A program made the position numbers and the translations under genes. DNA of 64,000 nucleotides, taken from the NCBI RefSeq assembly GCF_030409525.1, contig NZ_JAUFQB010000004.1, positions 1-64,000 on the forward strand, read 5' to 3'. The notes beneath the pieces were generated by a model. That model had not been told where the DNA came from and ran no database searches. It worked only from the letters and a program-made list of their open reading frames with translations. Position 1 is the first letter of the stretch, and every line of letters starts with the position of its first letter. This DNA is from Kaistella yonginensis. GTDB taxonomy: Bacteria > Bacteroidota > Bacteroidia > Flavobacteriales > Weeksellaceae. Shown piece after piece: positions 51,482 to 61,126 of the stretch.

Positions 51482-52642
51482 ATGAAAAAGTATATTATAA
51501 CCTTAGTCGCCTGCGTTTTTTCTTTAGGCATCTATGCTCAAGATAATCCGACCAGTACGCAAACTGAAGATAAGATTAGTTTTTTGGAAAGGCATAATGA
51601 CCAACTCAATATTTATTTCCATATACAATCCAGCTTTGATATGATTTCAGAGGAAGGTGAAGCAACTGAAATGGCCTTTAAAGCAAGACAGTTCCGGTTG
51701 GAAATTAAAGGAAATCTCAATGAAAAAATATTTTATCGTTTTAGACAACGATTAAACAGACCTACCAATCCACAGTCTTTAGATAATATTGGTAAAGCCA
51801 CTGACTATATGTACGTAGGTTATAAATTCAATGATAAATTTAGCATTATCACTGGGAAGCAACGTCAGGCTTGGGGAGGATTTGAATTTGATCAGAATGC
51901 CATCAATGTTCACGAATATGCTGATTTTATTAGCGCAATGGACAACAGTATGATGGGAGGAGCCATTATTTATACGCCCATTAAAGATCAAGAATTTCAG
52001 TTTCAAATCACCAATAGCAGAAACTCCTATTTAGAAGATATTTACGGTGATTTATCAGCGCAGGGAATTGAACAGTCTCACAATCCACTTGCTTATATCG
52101 TCAACTGGAATGGTAGTTTTCTCGACAAGCGTTTTCAGACCCGATGGGCGTACGGTATTCAGACAGAAGCTGAAGATAATTATTCTTCAATGATTACCAT
52201 GGGGACTAAATACAATCTGAAGCACTTTCAGTTAACTTTAGATTATATGAATGCTGATGAAAAGATAGACCGCTTGGGAATCGCTACGAAAGATGGAGCC
52301 GAATGGTTGGCGCTCAACAATCAGAAAGTGTTTCAAGACGTTACTTATAATACGGTGATTTTAAAAGCAGAATTTCAGCCAAAACCAGAATGGAATATTT
52401 TCGCCAAAGGAATGTATGAAACCACTTCTGTAAAAAACGTAGAGAATTATGACGATGACTTCCGAAAAGCCTACGGTTACATGGGAGGCGTTGAATTTCT
52501 TCCCTTTAAAGATCAGGACTTACGAATTTTCTTAGCTTACATCGGTCGGAAATATGTGTATACGGAAGCAATTCCTTCTCTACAAGATTATAAAACTGAT
52601 AGAGTTAGTTTAGGAGTGATGTACAGAATTAAAGCCTTTTAA
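51482..52642 (+). CDS. Outer membrane porin, OprO/OprP-like
   Basis: The 386-residue protein has a signal peptide (MKKYIITLVACVFSLGIYAQ) and a 16-strand type barrel of the OprP/OprO superfamily, recognisable from RQFRLEIKGNLNEKIFYRFRQRL and DYMYVGYKFNDKFSIITGKQRQAWGG, ending in VMYRIKAF with a terminal Phe. It is 19 bases after the dicarboxylate transporter, so it probably lets the same substrates cross the outer membrane. The family name refers to phosphate, but specificity here is not phosphate by context. Confidence 0.85.
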   Translation: MKKYIITLVACVFSLGIYAQDNPTSTQTEDKISFLERHNDQLNIYFHIQSSFDMISEEGEATEMAFKARQFRLEIKGNLNEKIFYRFRQRLNRPTNPQSLDNIGKATDYMYVGYKFNDKFSIITGKQRQAWGGFEFDQNAINVHEYADFISAMDNSMMGGAIIYTPIKDQEFQFQITNSRNSYLEDIYGDLSAQGIEQSHNPLAYIVNWNGSFLDKRFQTRWAYGIQTEAEDNYSSMITMGTKYNLKHFQLTLDYMNADEKIDRLGIATKDGAEWLALNNQKVFQDVTYNTVILKAEFQPKPEWNIFAKGMYETTSVKNVENYDDDFRKAYGYMGGVEFLPFKDQDLRIFLAYIGRKYVYTEAIPSLQDYKTDRVSLGVMYRIKAF

Positions 52643-52764
52643 TAAAACGGAAGCAAACAGAAATTAATAGGTGTTTAAAAATTCTGTAGAACACAGACCA
52701 ATTAAATTTAAGCATTAACAAAAATTAAAAATAAATAAATATTAATATTTCAAAATCAATTATT

Positions 52765-54171
52765 ATGAAAAATTATAGATTAGAATCCGATTTACTAGGA
52801 GAATTACAAGTTCCTAAAGACGCTTATTATGGCGTTCAAACTCAAAGAGCGGTAGACAATTTCTACATTACAGGTAACAAAATGGGTGAATATCCAGAAT
52901 TTGTAAAAGCGATTGCTTATGTAAAACTTGCGGCTGCACAAACCAATCATGAACTGGGTCTTTTAGATGACAAGATGACGGCTGCGATTTCGCAGGCTTG
53001 TCAAGAGATTATCGATGGTCAATTCCACGATCAATTTCCAGTAGATATGATTCAAGGTGGTGCAGGAACATCGGTGAATATGAATGCCAATGAAGTTATT
53101 GCCAATCGTGCTTTAGAAATTATGGGCTACGAAAAAGGAGATTACCAACATTGTTATCCGAATGATCATTTGAATCTTTCGCAGTCTACAAACGACGTAT
53201 ATCCAACTACAGTTCGACTTACCGTGATCAGAATGAACCAGATTTTGGTGAAACATTTAGCTGAACTTAATAATTCATTTAGAAAAAAAGGAGAAGAGTT
53301 TAGCGATGTAATTAAAATGGGTCGTACTCAATTACAGGATGCAGTTCCGATGACTTTAGGTCAGGAGTTTGGCGCATTCGCTGCTAATTTAGATGAGGAG
53401 ATTACCCTTTTAAATAATATTTCTAATTTATTCTTAGAAATTAATATGGGTGGTACTGCTATCGGAACAGGAATTAATGCTCCGCAAGGATATGCATTAC
53501 TTTGTGCAGAGAAATTAGCTAAACTAACTGGTGAAGCATTTGTATCTGCTCCAAACCTTGTAGAAGCTACACCAGACACAGGTTCTTATTTAATTTACTC
53601 TTCAGCGCTTAAACGTTTGGCCGTAAAACTTTCCAAAATCTGTAATGATTTAAGATTGCTTTCTTCAGGACCTAGAACAGGTATCAATGAAATTAATCTT
53701 CCTGCCATGCAACCGGGTTCGTCCATTATGCCAGGAAAAGTAAATCCTGTTATTCCGGAAGTGGTAAACCAGGTTTGTTTTAAAGTGATCGGTAACGATT
53801 TGACGGTGACTTTTGCGGCAGAAGCAGGACAATTACAATTAAATGTAATGGAGCCCGTACTTTGTGCCTCGATCGTTGAATCAATGATCTACTTGCAAAG
53901 AGCGATGGATACTTTAAGAACGAAATGTATTGATGGAATTACTGCCAACCGCGATGTTTGTAAAAATTTAGTCATGAACAGCATCGGTATTGTAACTGCA
54001 TTGAATCCTTACATTGGCTATAAAGCCAGTACTAAAATCGCTCAGCAAGCGATGGAGACTGGTAAAACGGTATATGATTTAGTTCTAGAACAAAATATTT
54101 TGTCCAAAGAAAAGCTAGATGAAATTCTTGATCCTAAAAACATGCTAAGTTCTCACGACGTAGTGAAGTAA
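52765..54171 (+). CDS. aspA: Aspartate ammonia-lyase (aspartase)
   Basis: AspA converts aspartate to fumarate and ammonia. The 468-residue length and the family signature GSSIMPGKVNPVIPE (about 318-332) with the catalytic serine, the early GELQVPKDAYYGVQTQRAVDNF and MIQGGAGTSVNMNANEV identify it; MGRTQLQDAVP is also typical. It lies downstream of the transporter and porin genes as one functional group. Fumarase is related, but the substrate-binding sequence favours aspartase. Confidence 0.95.
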   Translation: MKNYRLESDLLGELQVPKDAYYGVQTQRAVDNFYITGNKMGEYPEFVKAIAYVKLAAAQTNHELGLLDDKMTAAISQACQEIIDGQFHDQFPVDMIQGGAGTSVNMNANEVIANRALEIMGYEKGDYQHCYPNDHLNLSQSTNDVYPTTVRLTVIRMNQILVKHLAELNNSFRKKGEEFSDVIKMGRTQLQDAVPMTLGQEFGAFAANLDEEITLLNNISNLFLEINMGGTAIGTGINAPQGYALLCAEKLAKLTGEAFVSAPNLVEATPDTGSYLIYSSALKRLAVKLSKICNDLRLLSSGPRTGINEINLPAMQPGSSIMPGKVNPVIPEVVNQVCFKVIGNDLTVTFAAEAGQLQLNVMEPVLCASIVESMIYLQRAMDTLRTKCIDGITANRDVCKNLVMNSIGIVTALNPYIGYKASTKIAQQAMETGKTVYDLVLEQNILSKEKLDEILDPKNMLSSHDVVK

Positions 54172-54220
54172 GTTTATTTTTCGCTAAAAAGAAAAGGAAT
54201 CATTTCCCACTGGTAGTGAG

Positions 54221-54258
54221 AAAGACCTTCAGGATTTAACCTTGAAGGTCTTTTTATT
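54221..54258. terminator. Bidirectional terminator between aspA and gldG
   Basis: AAAGACCTTCA (54221-54231) pairs with TGAAGGTCTTT (54243-54253), followed by T residues. It serves aspA and the convergent gldG. Confidence 0.85.
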
Positions 54259-55937
54259 TATTCAAATTTGCGTTTCCTTAACCAGAAAAACAAGCCGCCT
54301 AATACTCCGATAATTCCCAGTGGTAATACTAAATTTAACCATTGCCAATCGGTTTTCTCTTCGTCGATTCTTTGTCGGTCGAGCAATCTGGCTTCGATAT
54401 TTCGGTTTCTCAATTCCATTAAATTAGAATCATCTAAAAGAAAATCTAAAGCGTTTCTCAAAAACTGCTCGTTGCCGTAGGATTGCTTTGTCAATAAATC
54501 TTCGCCGAGTGGGAGCGGGTTTCCTTTATAAATTTGATTTCGGCCAACATCGCCATCGGCAATAACAATCATTTTATTTTCGGGGCTTTCCGCTTTGTAA
54601 TCTGGATAGCTATTTCGCTCACTTCTCGTCGCGTAGGCCGACTTAAACTTGCCTTCCAAACTCACTGCTAGAATTTTTGGTGCGGTTGCTTGATCAAATT
54701 CGCTCAACGAATCCACTTGTACGATTTCTGCCAGAGCAACATAGTTGGGAACCTGTTTTACATGCGTATGGTCGCTCGACTCAAAAAGCACTTTTGTTTT
54801 AATGTTTTTTCTGCCTAATGTATCAATGGAAGTGGGAAATTCAAATTTTACCGGATTGATGTTTTTGGTAATAGGATTTTTATTTTCCGCAATTCCCAAC
54901 GGGAAGTAGGGCCATAGAAAACTACTGTATTGTGGATTACCAGCCACTTCTCCCGAAACGATTCGTAAAAGTGCAGATTTTTTCATATCCTTCACCAAAC
55001 CAGCATTTAGCCGGATGCCATAATTGAAAAAGAAATCGGTTAAATTTACGTCCATCGGGTAGGCCATTATTTTTTTGGTGTGGAAAAGGGTATCCATTTC
55101 GGCATTTACAGCATCGATCATCCACAGTGTTTTTCCACCATTCATAATGTATTGATCCAAAATTACTTTTTCGTTTTCGGTAAAAGCTTTTCTTGGTTTT
55201 GCAATAACCAAAGCATCCATGTGTTGAAGTTGCGGAACATCGGCATAAGTCAGTTCGGTCTGATTCTGGGGGATTATTGGTCCTGCATTGTAATTTTCCA
55301 AAGCCATTTCCATAAAACCTTGAAATTCTTCCGGGCGCAATTCATCTTGATTAATGAGGATTCCGATGGTTTTTTTCCGATCCGCCGTCATACTTTTAAT
55401 ATTTGAAACGAAGCTGTATTCTAAATTTTCAATGGATTTGTTGAGTTGTTCTGAGGCATCAATTCCGGTCAGATTTACGATTAAAGGAATTGAAGTTCCC
55501 TGTGAATCATATTTTAGAACAGCGTAGGGAAACATTACGATTTCAGAGATTTTACCTTCTTTCATGTCTGGTAAAATCGAAGGTTGCATTCCCATGGCAG
55601 CCAAAGTGTCTTTTGACATTTTTGTCTTAATTGGATCAATGAAGCGAAAATCAATTTTAGGATTAACTTTTCGGAATTCCTCCAGCATGAATTTCGTTTC
55701 GTTTTGCAACTGGCGGAAACTTGCCGGGAAATCACCATCCAGATAAACTTCAAAAGTCAAGGGTTTTTTTACTGATTCCAGCACTTTAATGGTCGATTCG
55801 GAAAGGGTGTATCTTTTCTCTTGGGTTAAATCAAAACGTTTCGAGAAAATGCCGAAAATCCCCAGGAGTAAAAGGAATGCTAGAAGAAGATAGTTGAGGT
55901 TTTTTTTGTTCATTTTTAAAAGTGATAAATATTTCAA
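54258..55937 (-). CDS. gldG: Gliding motility-associated ABC transporter substrate-binding protein
   Basis: GldG is the periplasmic substrate-binding subunit of the GldAFG ABC transporter linked to gliding in Flavobacteria. The 559-residue protein has an N-terminal anchor (about 14-32) and a C-terminal membrane helix (about 533-553, VLPLGIIGVLGGLFFWL). It carries GldG family motifs such as RYTLSESTIKVLESVKKPLTFEVYLDGDFP and NGGKTLWMIDAVNA. It overlaps or abuts gldF. The organism may or may not glide, since these genes occur in non-gliding relatives too. Confidence 0.92.
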   Translation of the reverse strand: MKYLSLLKMNKKNLNYLLLAFLLLLGIFGIFSKRFDLTQEKRYTLSESTIKVLESVKKPLTFEVYLDGDFPASFRQLQNETKFMLEEFRKVNPKIDFRFIDPIKTKMSKDTLAAMGMQPSILPDMKEGKISEIVMFPYAVLKYDSQGTSIPLIVNLTGIDASEQLNKSIENLEYSFVSNIKSMTADRKKTIGILINQDELRPEEFQGFMEMALENYNAGPIIPQNQTELTYADVPQLQHMDALVIAKPRKAFTENEKVILDQYIMNGGKTLWMIDAVNAEMDTLFHTKKIMAYPMDVNLTDFFFNYGIRLNAGLVKDMKKSALLRIVSGEVAGNPQYSSFLWPYFPLGIAENKNPITKNINPVKFEFPTSIDTLGRKNIKTKVLFESSDHTHVKQVPNYVALAEIVQVDSLSEFDQATAPKILAVSLEGKFKSAYATRSERNSYPDYKAESPENKMIVIADGDVGRNQIYKGNPLPLGEDLLTKQSYGNEQFLRNALDFLLDDSNLMELRNRNIEARLLDRQRIDEEKTDWQWLNLVLPLGIIGVLGGLFFWLRKRKFE

Positions 55938-56666
55938 TTACTTTTTCTTTTCTACAAAAACTTTAGCGAGAAACAGACAAATTGCAATCACCAGCACGAA
56001 ATAAAAAAGGTCTCGACTGTCAATTAATCCTCTGGTAAATGCCATAAAGTGTTGATAAAAACCAATATTAGAAAGAACGTAATCTGCGCCTCCTAATAAT
56101 TTATAACTTGCCAGTTGTTCTACTCCAAAATAAAAGAAAAAGGATAAAAAAACACCGAGCAGGTATGCCATAATTTGGTTTTGCGAAAGGGATGAAGCCA
56201 AAATTCCAACTGCGGAAAACGTTGCAATTAATAGTATTAATCCAAAATAACTACCGAAGGTTGCACCCAAATCGATATTTCCTTCGGGAACTCCCAAAAC
56301 ATACACGGTATACAGGTAAACGAGTGAGGGAAGTAAACAGAGCATTCCCACGAAACAAACTGCCAAGTATTTAGCGATGATGATTTCTGAAACTTTAACA
56401 GGTTGCGAAAAAAGCCAAGTCAAAGTGCCTGCTTGCTCTTCTTCTGCCAAGGTTTTCATCGAAATTGCGGGTATCAAAAACATTAAAAACCACGGGACAA
56501 TTACGAAATAACTCTGTAAAGTTGCAGAACCAATGTCGAAAATATTAGAATCATTTTCAAAGAAAAATAAGAAAAGCGTGCCTATTAAACTGAAAGCACC
56601 GACAATTAACCAGGCACTCCAATTTCCGAAATAAGTCCAAAGTTCTTTTTTAAATATTGCAAACAT
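55938..56666 (-). CDS. gldF: Gliding motility-associated ABC transporter permease
   Basis: The 242-residue protein has six membrane segments and begins MFAIFKKELWTYFGNWSAWLIVGAF, typical of GldF. It contains TLAEEEQAGTLTWLFSQPVKVSEIIIAKYLAV, the conserved ABC-2 permease turn. It lies directly upstream of gldG (no bases between stop and start), so the two are co-translated. The ATPase GldA is not in this window. Confidence 0.93.
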   Translation of the reverse strand: MFAIFKKELWTYFGNWSAWLIVGAFSLIGTLFLFFFENDSNIFDIGSATLQSYFVIVPWFLMFLIPAISMKTLAEEEQAGTLTWLFSQPVKVSEIIIAKYLAVCFVGMLCLLPSLVYLYTVYVLGVPEGNIDLGATFGSYFGLILLIATFSAVGILASSLSQNQIMAYLLGVFLSFFFYFGVEQLASYKLLGGADYVLSNIGFYQHFMAFTRGLIDSRDLFYFVLVIAICLFLAKVFVEKKK

Positions 56667-56745
56667 ATTATTTGAGGTTGTAGGAGAACGGCATTGGGTT
56701 AAGAGTGAAAAATCGCACTATTCACTATTGACCATTCACCATTAT

Positions 56746-57294
56746 TCATTGTTTATTCTTTTTATTAACTAATTTCACCGTCATCATAATGAGACCTACT
56801 AAAACGATAAATCCTACAATTAATTGCCACCAAAACGCGATAACCATCGATTTTAAAATGACTGTAAAAACAACCAGAAATAAAATAAAAGTAGCGATTT
56901 CATTGGCTTGTCTAAGTTTTATATTTTCAATGGGTAGTACATTGCCCTGAAGATTTTTAATTTGTATCACTTTTTTCCAGCACCAGTAATGATAAGCTGC
57001 CAACCCAAGTAAAAAGGTTAATTTAAGATGAAACCAAGGCGTTTTCATTAACCCAAAATTCAGGTAAATCATGATTAAACCAGAAACTAGCATAATAACT
57101 CCTGCGGGAACCGTAATGATATTCCATAGTCTTCTGGCCATGAAAACATATTGTTCGCGAAGCACTTGTTTCTTGTTTTCTTCGAATGCATCGGTATCTT
57201 TATAATACACAAAGAGCCGCACGAGATAAAAAATTCCTGCGAAATAACTGACCATAAAAATGAGGTGAACGGCTTTGATAATGATATAAAGCAT
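56746..57294 (-). CDS. hemJ: HemJ-like protoporphyrinogen oxidase (CopD/UPF0093 family)
   Basis: The 182-residue protein has four to five membrane helices. MLYIIIKAVHLIFMVSYFAGIFYLVRLFVYY is the family start, with His10 and the arginine of YLVRLF, and MKTPWFHLKLTFLL carries a second conserved His and Lys. HemJ oxidises protoporphyrinogen IX in heme synthesis. Some members of this family are annotated CopD, so the copper-related name is the alternative. It is a single gene near gldFG without apparent operon mates. Confidence 0.85.
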   Translation of the reverse strand: MLYIIIKAVHLIFMVSYFAGIFYLVRLFVYYKDTDAFEENKKQVLREQYVFMARRLWNIITVPAGVIMLVSGLIMIYLNFGLMKTPWFHLKLTFLLGLAAYHYWCWKKVIQIKNLQGNVLPIENIKLRQANEIATFILFLVVFTVILKSMVIAFWWQLIVGFIVLVGLIMMTVKLVNKKNKQ

Positions 57295-57412
57295 CTGAAA
57301 AATTTAATGGCAAAGATAATGGAATTATCCCAAAATTGAGAATTTACAATGGTTGCATTTTTCATTCTTAAAAATCAATAAACGAAGTGTTTGATCACGA
57401 TGTTATTCCGTT

Positions 57413-58240
57413 TTATTGAAATTCAATAAAAATACTTTCGCCGACTTGTAAACCAAATAAGGTTTTTGCGCCACTTTCACTATTCCCTTTGTAGATCGTT
57501 AATTCTAGCAAGCCAACATCATTAAAAACGGCCGCGGCTTTCCCATGAAACTCCTGCTCCTTGGTCCAATCATGTACCAAATCGGTGTATTGGTCATGCA
57601 CTCTGGACAAGGCGAGATTTCTAAATTTCACGATATAACTATTAAATCCGACACAGCTTTTATCGAAATTTTTCTTAGAAATATTCGATACCACATTTCC
57701 AAAATTATCGATATACATAATTTCACCGATCAGCATTTTTTCGCTTTCATTAAAGACGGCACGGGGAAAAGAAAGTTGTTTGGGTGTTTTAAATTTTCGG
57801 CCAATGACTTCGGGCAAGCCACCATTCTGCAGGTGAACGGCCACGGGTGCAAAAATATCAGTAGATGTAAAATTTACTTCGTCGTCAAAGCGGTTGTTCA
57901 AAGTGATTTCATAAACTTCTTCTGGTTTGATATCATAGAAAATCAAACTTAATAGTCCATTATCCGCCGCGATAAAATAATGGTCATCTGCTTTATACAA
58001 AATACATTTTCGGTTTTTGTTATAAAAGCTATCTACCGAGATAATATGAACCGTTCCTTTTGGGAAATACCCATACGCATTTCTCACAATATAGGCCGTT
58101 TGCAAAAGATTGTAGGCTTGGATTTGATGCGTAACGTCAATAATGGTAACATCTTCCTTTAAAGTTAAAATCGCGCCTTTTACAGAAGCAACTCTGTGAT
58201 CGACCAATCCGTAATCTGAAGTGAAGGTAATAACTGACAT
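57413..58240 (-). CDS. SAM hydroxide adenosyltransferase (DUF62)
   Basis: The 275-residue protein is a member of the fluorinase/chlorinase-related DUF62 family, which in most bacteria hydrolyses S-adenosyl-L-methionine to adenosine and methionine. The start TFTSDYGLVDHRVASVKGAI, the motif VTIIDVTHQIQAYN and YFIAADNGLLSLIF match. Family members have a catalytic Asp-Arg-His triad; I did not place it by residue number. No halogenase insert is visible. Why the cell degrades SAM is not known. It is a single gene divergent from phoH. Confidence 0.9.
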   Translation of the reverse strand: MSVITFTSDYGLVDHRVASVKGAILTLKEDVTIIDVTHQIQAYNLLQTAYIVRNAYGYFPKGTVHIISVDSFYNKNRKCILYKADDHYFIAADNGLLSLIFYDIKPEEVYEITLNNRFDDEVNFTSTDIFAPVAVHLQNGGLPEVIGRKFKTPKQLSFPRAVFNESEKMLIGEIMYIDNFGNVVSNISKKNFDKSCVGFNSYIVKFRNLALSRVHDQYTDLVHDWTKEQEFHGKAAAVFNDVGLLELTIYKGNSESGAKTLFGLQVGESIFIEFQ

Positions 58241-58369
58241 TTGTATTTTTTGGAAAGTACAAATTTAGTTTAAAAATAATATTTTAAGCATGAATGTGGA
58301 AAAGTTAGCCTGATAATCGAAATAAAATTGATACTTTTAATAAAAATAAAATATCAAAACTGCTGATTT

Positions 58370-59329
58370 ATGTTTGAACTAAAATTCGAAATTGAAGACA
58401 TCGATGCCAAAACTTTTTATGGAGTTAATAATCAATATTTTAATTTATTGAAATCCAAATTCCCGTCGATCAAGATTACTGGAAGGGATCATTTTATTTT
58501 CGCTCAGGGAACTCAGGAAGCACTTGATGTTCTTAAAACAAAGCTGGAAGATGTGGTAAGTTTTATATCAAAACACCATTCGATTACTTTAAAAGATGTT
58601 GAAAGTATCTTGAACCTTAAAGATGAAGCTGAAAAACAGTTGGTATTCGATCAAGATATTATTGTAAAAGGGGTCAGTGGAAAAATTATTAAAGCGAAAA
58701 CCACCAATCTTAAAAAGCTGGTCAAAGTTTCAGAAACCAAAGACATGATTTTTGCGATCGGTCCTGCGGGTACGGGAAAAACCTATACAAGTGTAGCATT
58801 AGCCGTCAGGGCATTGCGCGATAAACAAGTAAAAAGAATTATTTTAACCAGACCTGCCGTAGAAGCAGGGGAGAGCTTGGGCTTTCTGCCGGGAGATTTA
58901 AAAGAAAAACTCGATCCTTATCTACAACCGCTTTACGATGCGCTTCGTGATATGATTCCCCATGAAAAGCTGGAAGGTTTTATCGAAAAAAAAGTAATTG
59001 AAGTGGCACCACTTGCATTTATGCGCGGTCGGACTTTAGATGAAGCATTCGTCATATTGGATGAAGCGCAAAATACCACCTATTCTCAAATGAAGATGTT
59101 TCTTACCCGAATGGGCATGAATGCTAAATTTATCATCACAGGCGATCCCAGCCAAGTCGATTTACCAATGCGGCAAAAATCAGGTTTAAAGGAATCCATG
59201 CGAATCCTGAAAGACGTAGAAGAAATTGGTTTTGTACACCTTACCGAAGAAGATGTAGTGCGCCATCCGGTAGTGCGTAAAATTATTAATGCCTACGGAA
59301 AAGAAGAAATGAGGCAACGTGAGGAATGA
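58370..59329 (+). CDS. PhoH family ATPase
   Basis: The 319-residue protein has a PhoH-type ATPase with Walker A GPAGTGKT at 131-138 and Walker B AFVILDEAQN near 223-232, plus LTRPAVEAGESLGFLPGDL and GDPSQVDLP. The N-terminal part (residues 1-110) resembles a KH-like RNA-binding region (ITGRDHFIFAQG, KIIKAKT). PhoH proteins are thought to act in RNA metabolism or ribosome assembly, but function is not fully established. It is a single gene with divergent DUF62. Confidence 0.93.
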   Translation: MFELKFEIEDIDAKTFYGVNNQYFNLLKSKFPSIKITGRDHFIFAQGTQEALDVLKTKLEDVVSFISKHHSITLKDVESILNLKDEAEKQLVFDQDIIVKGVSGKIIKAKTTNLKKLVKVSETKDMIFAIGPAGTGKTYTSVALAVRALRDKQVKRIILTRPAVEAGESLGFLPGDLKEKLDPYLQPLYDALRDMIPHEKLEGFIEKKVIEVAPLAFMRGRTLDEAFVILDEAQNTTYSQMKMFLTRMGMNAKFIITGDPSQVDLPMRQKSGLKESMRILKDVEEIGFVHLTEEDVVRHPVVRKIINAYGKEEMRQREE

Positions 59330-59477
59330 TTCAATAGGAAAAATAGTTCATTGCTTAAAATCTACATGGCCTAAAAATGGTAAAACTGAATAAAATCAGG
59401 AAATTCAAAAATGATACATGATTTTTTTTTCGTCATATGGCTTTTAATTAGTTTTGCATTACAAATTAATTAAAAAC

Positions 59478-60143
59478 ATGAGAAAATTATTTTTAGCAAG
59501 TGCAATTGCACTTTTCGCAACAGTGAGCGCACAAGAATACAAACCTACAGCAGGTGATGTAACAGTAGATTTAGGAGTAGCAGGAGGTTTAGGAAATACT
59601 TCTGTAAACTTACCAGATCAAGGTTTTGGTGCAGGTGCGATGTTTAAAGCACGTTATTTCAAAACTGATAAATTTGCGTACAGAGCAACTTTATTTTTAG
59701 CGAACAACAATAACACTGAAAATCCAAACAATCAAACAGTAATCAAAAAAGATGAGTTTGGTTTTGGTTTAGGGTTCGGTGCTGAAAAACATTTTACAGG
59801 AACTGAGAGATTATCTCCTTATGTGGGTGCTGATGTTTTGGCTGGTTTTTCTTCTAGTAAAAATAAACAAACCGTAACTTCAGCAGGAGGAACTACGTTT
59901 GTTAATGAAGTAAAAGGACCAAACAATTTCAGAATTGGAGTAAGAGGTGTTTTTGGAGCAGATTATTACTTCGTAAAAAGAGTATTTTTAGGAGTAGAAG
60001 CTGGTCTTGCTTTAACCTATGAGTCTGAAGGAGATACCACTATTAAGGCTACTGGATCACCAGATGTAACTCATGATGGTGGAAATAATTTCAATATTTC
60101 ACCAGCCGTAGTTACAGGAATTAGAATTGGTTATGCATTCTAA
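59478..60143 (+). CDS. Outer membrane beta-barrel protein
   Basis: I set the start at 59478 (MRKLFLASAIALFATVSAQ, 221 residues), which gives a clean signal peptide cleaved after AQ; the ATG at 59454 lies before a charged stretch. The rest is beta-rich, with a terminal aromatic residue (IRIGYAF) as barrels have. TAGTTTTG at 59450-59457 could be its -7 box. It is followed by two further small barrel genes. Confidence 0.85.
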   Translation: MRKLFLASAIALFATVSAQEYKPTAGDVTVDLGVAGGLGNTSVNLPDQGFGAGAMFKARYFKTDKFAYRATLFLANNNNTENPNNQTVIKKDEFGFGLGFGAEKHFTGTERLSPYVGADVLAGFSSSKNKQTVTSAGGTTFVNEVKGPNNFRIGVRGVFGADYYFVKRVFLGVEAGLALTYESEGDTTIKATGSPDVTHDGGNNFNISPAVVTGIRIGYAF

Positions 60144-60168
60144 CTAAGCTATTTTCATCTCAAATCAT

Positions 60169-60196
60169 AAAGGTCGGTTTTTACCGATCTTTTTCG
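60169..60196 (+). terminator. Terminator after the first barrel gene
   Basis: AAAGGTCGGT pairs with ACCGATCTTT (one G-T pair) around a TTTT loop, followed by T residues. Confidence 0.8.
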
Positions 60197-60390
60197 TTTT
60201 TTGGAATTAAGATATTACGCTAAATAGCAGAAATGATGGGTCGACTGATAACCTGGTGGCCAGCTGTTTTATTTTAATCCAACTGAATTATTTCAATCTT
60301 TTGCTGGAAAAATGAAAATATAATTTGTTAAAATTTTGTTAATTTAAAAAAATAGTTTTACTTTTACTTTACAATTAAAATTATAAAGCG

Positions 60391-60870
60391 ATGAAAAAAC
60401 TAATTTTAGTAGTTGCTATTGCACTTTTTGGGGCAGTTCATGCTCAGTCGACCGGAAGTTTTAAATTAGGAGCGCATGTAGGTTTACCGGTTGGTGATAT
60501 CTCATCCGCCTCCAACTTTCTTGCCGGAGTAGATGTGTCTTACCTGTGGCCAGTTGCTGCTGAATTTAACCTGGGGGTTACCTCTGGATATTCCGCTTGG
60601 TTTCCGAAAGGCGGAGGGGATACTTTAGGAATGATTCCTATTGCTGCTGCAGGAGCGTATAAATTTTCGCCTCAATTCAGTTTGGGCGTTGATCTAGGAT
60701 ATGCATTTTTATTTGCCTCAGGAGCGAGCGATGGTGGATTTTATTTTCAACCAAAAGCGGCCTACCATTTTGGACCAAGTGAAGTTTACGTTGGGTATAT
60801 GGGAGTTTCTAATAATGGATACACCTCCAGTGCAATTAATTTAGGATATGCCTATTCTTTTGGAAAATAA
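60391..60870 (+). CDS. Small outer membrane beta-barrel protein
   Basis: The 159-residue protein has a signal peptide (MKKLILVVAIALFGAVHAQ) and strand pairs typical of an eight-strand barrel, with GSFKLGAHVGLPVGDIS and the final INLGYAYSFGK. It is the second of three such genes in tandem, each with its own promoter region. Transport or structural role unknown. Confidence 0.85.
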   Translation: MKKLILVVAIALFGAVHAQSTGSFKLGAHVGLPVGDISSASNFLAGVDVSYLWPVAAEFNLGVTSGYSAWFPKGGGDTLGMIPIAAAGAYKFSPQFSLGVDLGYAFLFASGASDGGFYFQPKAAYHFGPSEVYVGYMGVSNNGYTSSAINLGYAYSFGK

Positions 60871-61036
60871 ATAGACTAATCCTGTTTTAAGTTCTTGATC
60901 GATAGAGAAATTTCTGTTTTCGGAAGCTCTTATTGGTCAAGTTCCGTCTAGGAATAGGGTGGAAAATTTATTATAATATACTTGATAATTTTGATGAATT
61001 TCAAACTTGTATTAAATTTAACCCTTAATAAGCAAG

Positions 61037-61058
61037 CCACTCATTCGAGTGGTTTTTT
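61037..61058 (+). terminator. Terminator between barrel genes 2 and 3
   Basis: CCACTC-ATTC-GAGTGG is followed by six T residues. Confidence 0.85.
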
Positions 61059-61097
61059 CATGACAAATATCATGTTAATTATATGTTAAAATAGTTT

Positions 61098-61105
61098 TAG
61101 ATTTG
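61098..61105 (+). promoter_or_regulatory. Probable -7 box of the third barrel gene
   Basis: TAGATTTG matches TAnnTTTG, 21 bases before the ATG at 61127. No -33 element is obvious. Confidence 0.45.
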
Positions 61106-61126
61106 CAGTCTAAAATTAAAAAAATT